Source: an uncultured Bacilli bacterium
GTDB lineage: Bacteria > Bacillota_I > Bacilli_A > RF39 > UBA660
Direction of reading: 5' to 3'
NCBI GenBank assembly: GCA_944329545.1
Contig: CALVIK010000075.1
Location: forward strand, 1 to 7,252
DNA: 7,252 nt
This document shows positions 5,397 through 7,252 of this stretch, piece after piece (position 1 is the stretch's first letter; the number at the start of each line of letters is the position of its first letter). Made by a program: the position numbers and the translations under genes. The notes beneath the pieces are model-generated. The model was not told where the DNA came from. It made no database searches and saw nothing but the letters and a program-made list of their open reading frames with translations.

Positions 5397-7117
5397 TGAA
5401 AGTAAATAACACGAGTTATAATATAAATGATATTGGAAAAACAGTTACATTAAAAGGTTGGGTTCAAAAAAAGCGTGATTTAGGAGGCCTTATTTTTATT
5501 GACTTAAGAGATAGAAGTGGCCTTATTCAATTAGTAATTAAACCAAATACTCCTGCTTATGAAAGTGCTTTAACTTTAAAAAGTGAATATGTTATTGCTG
5601 TAATTGGTGAAATAAGTCAAAGAGAACAAGCTAATCCTAAATTATTAACCGGAGAAATTGAAGTAAATGTCAGCACTTTAAAAATTTTAAACACATCTCA
5701 AGAATTACCTTTTGAAATTGATAAAACAACCGCTTTAGAAGATACTAGACTTAAATATCGTTATTTGGATTTGCGCAGAGAAAACTTAAAAAACAACATT
5801 ATAACAAAGCATAAAATAATGCAAAGTACGAGAGAATATTTGAATAAACAAGAATTTTTAGAAATTGAAACGCCTATTTTATGCAAAAGCACGCCAGAAG
5901 GGGCGAGAGATTATTTGGTTCCATCTAGGGTTAATAAAGGTAAATTTTATGCCTTGCCTCAATCACCACAGTTATTTAAACAGTTACTTATGGTTTCTGG
6001 TTTTGAAAAATATTATCAAATTGCTAGATGTTTTCGGGATGAAGATTTAAGAGCCGACCGGCAGCCAGAATTTACCCAAATAGATTTAGAAATGAGCTTT
6101 AGTACGGAAGAAGATATTATGACTTTAACAGAAGGTTTATTAGCAAAAATATTTAAGGATGTTAAAGGTATAGATGTTAAATTACCGTTAAACCGAATGA
6201 CTTATGCAAAAGCGATGGATTTATATGGAACGGACAAGCCAGATTTAAGATTTGCCATGCCAATAGCTGATATTACTAATATTTTACAAAATAGTGCGGA
6301 AATGTTTAGCAAAGCAGTAAGTGAAGGCGGTATTATTAATGCAATTGTTGTTAAAGATGCGGCGGATAAATATTCAAGAAAAGATATTGATAAACTTACA
6401 GATTATGTAAAAACATATAAAGCAAGTGGTTTAGCTTTCTTAAAATATAATGAAGAATTTACGGGTAGTATTAGTAAATTTGTTGATGAGGAAATGGCTA
6501 GTAAATTAAAAAGACAATTAGATTTAACTAATAATGATTTAATTTTAATTATTTTTGGACCTAAAAAAATAGTAAAAACTTCTTTGGGGGCTTTAAGAAA
6601 TAAGGTTGCTAAAGATTTAAATTTAATTAAAGAAGATGTTTATGCTTTTACTTGGGTTACAGATTTTCCAATGTTTGAATATAGCGAGGAAGAAGGTAGG
6701 TATTTAGCGTGTCATCATCCATTTACAATGCCTAGTGATATAAATACATTAAATGATAAAGAGAATGCTAAAGCTAAAGCTTATGATATTGTTTTAAATG
6801 GTTATGAAATAGGTGGAGGTAGTATTAGAATCCATGAACCGAAAATGCAAGAAAGCGTATTAAAAGAACTAGGATTTACAAAAGAAGCTGCTTTAGAAAA
6901 CTTTGGTTTTCTATTAGAAGCCTTAGCTTTTGGCGCTCCTCCACATGGCGGTTTAGCATTAGGACTAGAAAGATTAACTATGATTTTGTGTGGCACGGAC
7001 AATATAAGAGATGTTATTGCTTTTCCAAAAACCACTAGTGCTTCTTGTTTAATGAGTGGAGCTCCAGATATTGTAAAAAAAGAAGCATTAAAAGAACTTC
7101 ATATAAAAGTTGATTAA
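5396..7117 (+). CDS. aspS: Aspartyl-tRNA synthetase (bacterial type)
   Basis: This cytosolic class II synthetase charges tRNA-Asp with aspartate. At 573 residues it is slightly short of the usual bacterial length of about 590, but it is complete. The N-terminal OB-fold anticodon domain has GWVQKKRDLGGLIFIDLRDR (21-40). The catalytic core starts with YRYLDLRRE (121-129) and FLEIETPILCKSTPEGARDY (154-173). Motif 2 covers the FRDEDLRADRQPEFTQID stretch (213-230). The bacterial GAD insertion domain lies at about 285-410. Then come HHPFTMP (440-446), GYEIGGGSIRIH (469-480) and motif 3, GGLALGLERL (518-527), followed by IRDVIAFPKT. Leu29 is the residue found in tRNA-Asp-specific enzymes rather than the His seen in some relaxed AspRS. 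The GTG start overlaps the hisS TAG by one base (TAGTG), so the two are probably translationally coupled. Confidence 0.98.
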   Translation: MKVNNTSYNINDIGKTVTLKGWVQKKRDLGGLIFIDLRDRSGLIQLVIKPNTPAYESALTLKSEYVIAVIGEISQREQANPKLLTGEIEVNVSTLKILNTSQELPFEIDKTTALEDTRLKYRYLDLRRENLKNNIITKHKIMQSTREYLNKQEFLEIETPILCKSTPEGARDYLVPSRVNKGKFYALPQSPQLFKQLLMVSGFEKYYQIARCFRDEDLRADRQPEFTQIDLEMSFSTEEDIMTLTEGLLAKIFKDVKGIDVKLPLNRMTYAKAMDLYGTDKPDLRFAMPIADITNILQNSAEMFSKAVSEGGIINAIVVKDAADKYSRKDIDKLTDYVKTYKASGLAFLKYNEEFTGSISKFVDEEMASKLKRQLDLTNNDLILIIFGPKKIVKTSLGALRNKVAKDLNLIKEDVYAFTWVTDFPMFEYSEEEGRYLACHHPFTMPSDINTLNDKENAKAKAYDIVLNGYEIGGGSIRIHEPKMQESVLKELGFTKEAALENFGFLLEALAFGAPPHGGLALGLERLTMILCGTDNIRDVIAFPKTTSASCLMSGAPDIVKKEALKELHIKVD

Positions 7118-7121
7118 AAAT

Positions 7122-7145
7122 GGTACTTAAAGTATCTTTTTTTTT
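7122..7145 (+). terminator. Intrinsic terminator after aspS
   Basis: GGTAC (7122-7126) pairs with GTATC (7132-7136), including one G-U pair, and can be extended by a T-A pair inside the loop. Nine Ts follow (7137-7145). It begins four bases after the aspS stop. Five As just upstream make weak two-way termination possible. The stem is short, so efficiency may be moderate. Confidence 0.75.
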
Positions 7146-7187
7146 AATTTTTTTTAAAAATAAAAAGGGATTTTAAATTTTATCTCT

Positions 7188-7193
7188 TATAAT
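7188..7193 (+). promoter_or_regulatory. Possible -10 element for the last, partial gene
   Basis: A perfect TATAAT lies 32 bases before the ATG at 7226. No good -35 is seen at the matching distance (AAGGGA at 7165-7170) and there is no extended -10 TG. In such AT-rich sequence the match could be chance, but the terminator just upstream makes a promoter here expected. Confidence 0.45.
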
Positions 7194-7225
7194 ATATATA
7201 GAAGGGTAAAAAGGGCTGGATAAGA

Positions 7226-7252
7226 ATGAACAAAATAAAATTATTAAAGAAA
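7226..7252 (+). CDS. Start of an unidentified gene (3' partial)
   Basis: The ATG at 7226 opens a frame of nine codons, Met-Asn-Lys-Ile-Lys-Leu-Leu-Lys-Lys, that is still open at the window edge. Candidate ribosome binding bases AAGGG (7211-7215) lie 10 bases upstream. The basic, Leu-containing start would suit a signal peptide, but nine residues are too few to name a product. It follows a terminator and a possible promoter, so it is probably a separate transcription unit from hisS-aspS. Confidence 0.45.

Noticed and set aside
5865..6050. Small + strand frame inside aspS
   Set aside because: It overlaps conserved AspRS motif 2 in another frame and has no ribosome binding site.
6802..7035. - strand frame opposite the end of aspS
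   Set aside because: It is antisense to conserved motif 3 of AspRS, with no start signal; a shadow frame.
7137..7166. Near-palindromic T-run/A-run after aspS as a separate element
   Set aside because: It is mostly the terminator T-run followed by AT-rich sequence; the symmetry is imperfect and expected at this base composition.

Overview
The window is an AT-rich stretch in which every gene lies on the + strand. It looks like a low-GC Firmicutes/Bacilli genome. The evidence is strong AGGAGG-type ribosome binding sites, a TTGACT-17-TATAAT promoter, U-run terminators, sortase-like cell-wall signals, a DUF1292/UPF0473 protein and a hisS-aspS pair. Genes end only in TAA or TAG and tryptophan is read from TGG, so the standard bacterial code fits. 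The surface proteins resemble those of uncultured gut Bacilli (RF39/Erysipelotrichia-like), but that placement is inference from style, not a search.

Left part (about 1-4040): four closely spaced genes that probably form one operon. (1) The 3' end of a surface protein with a Big_2 immunoglobulin-like domain, a Glu-Pro-Thr-Pro repeat stalk, an IPKTG motif and a hydrophobic segment, but with an unusual 50-residue tail after the membrane segment. (2) A secreted, wall- or membrane-anchored protein with the Cys/Gln signature of a Gram-positive thioester-domain (TED) adhesin and a VPNTS sorting-like C-terminus. (3) A small cytosolic DUF1292/UPF0473-like protein. (4) A 653-residue, highly charged, coiled-coil protein with no signal peptide or membrane segment and no family I recognise, whose start lies one base after the stop of gene 3. 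The operon ends at an intrinsic terminator at 4041-4066.

Right part (4077-7117): a near-consensus promoter sits directly upstream of hisS (histidyl-tRNA synthetase), which overlaps aspS (aspartyl-tRNA synthetase) by one base. The leader is too short for a T-box riboswitch. An intrinsic terminator follows aspS, then a weak promoter and the first nine codons of another gene that runs off the window.

The synthetase half is ordinary housekeeping. The part worth attention is the upstream operon, which combines two differently anchored surface proteins (one with a probable covalent-bonding domain) with two cytosolic proteins of unknown role. A functional link between them is a hypothesis from gene order only.
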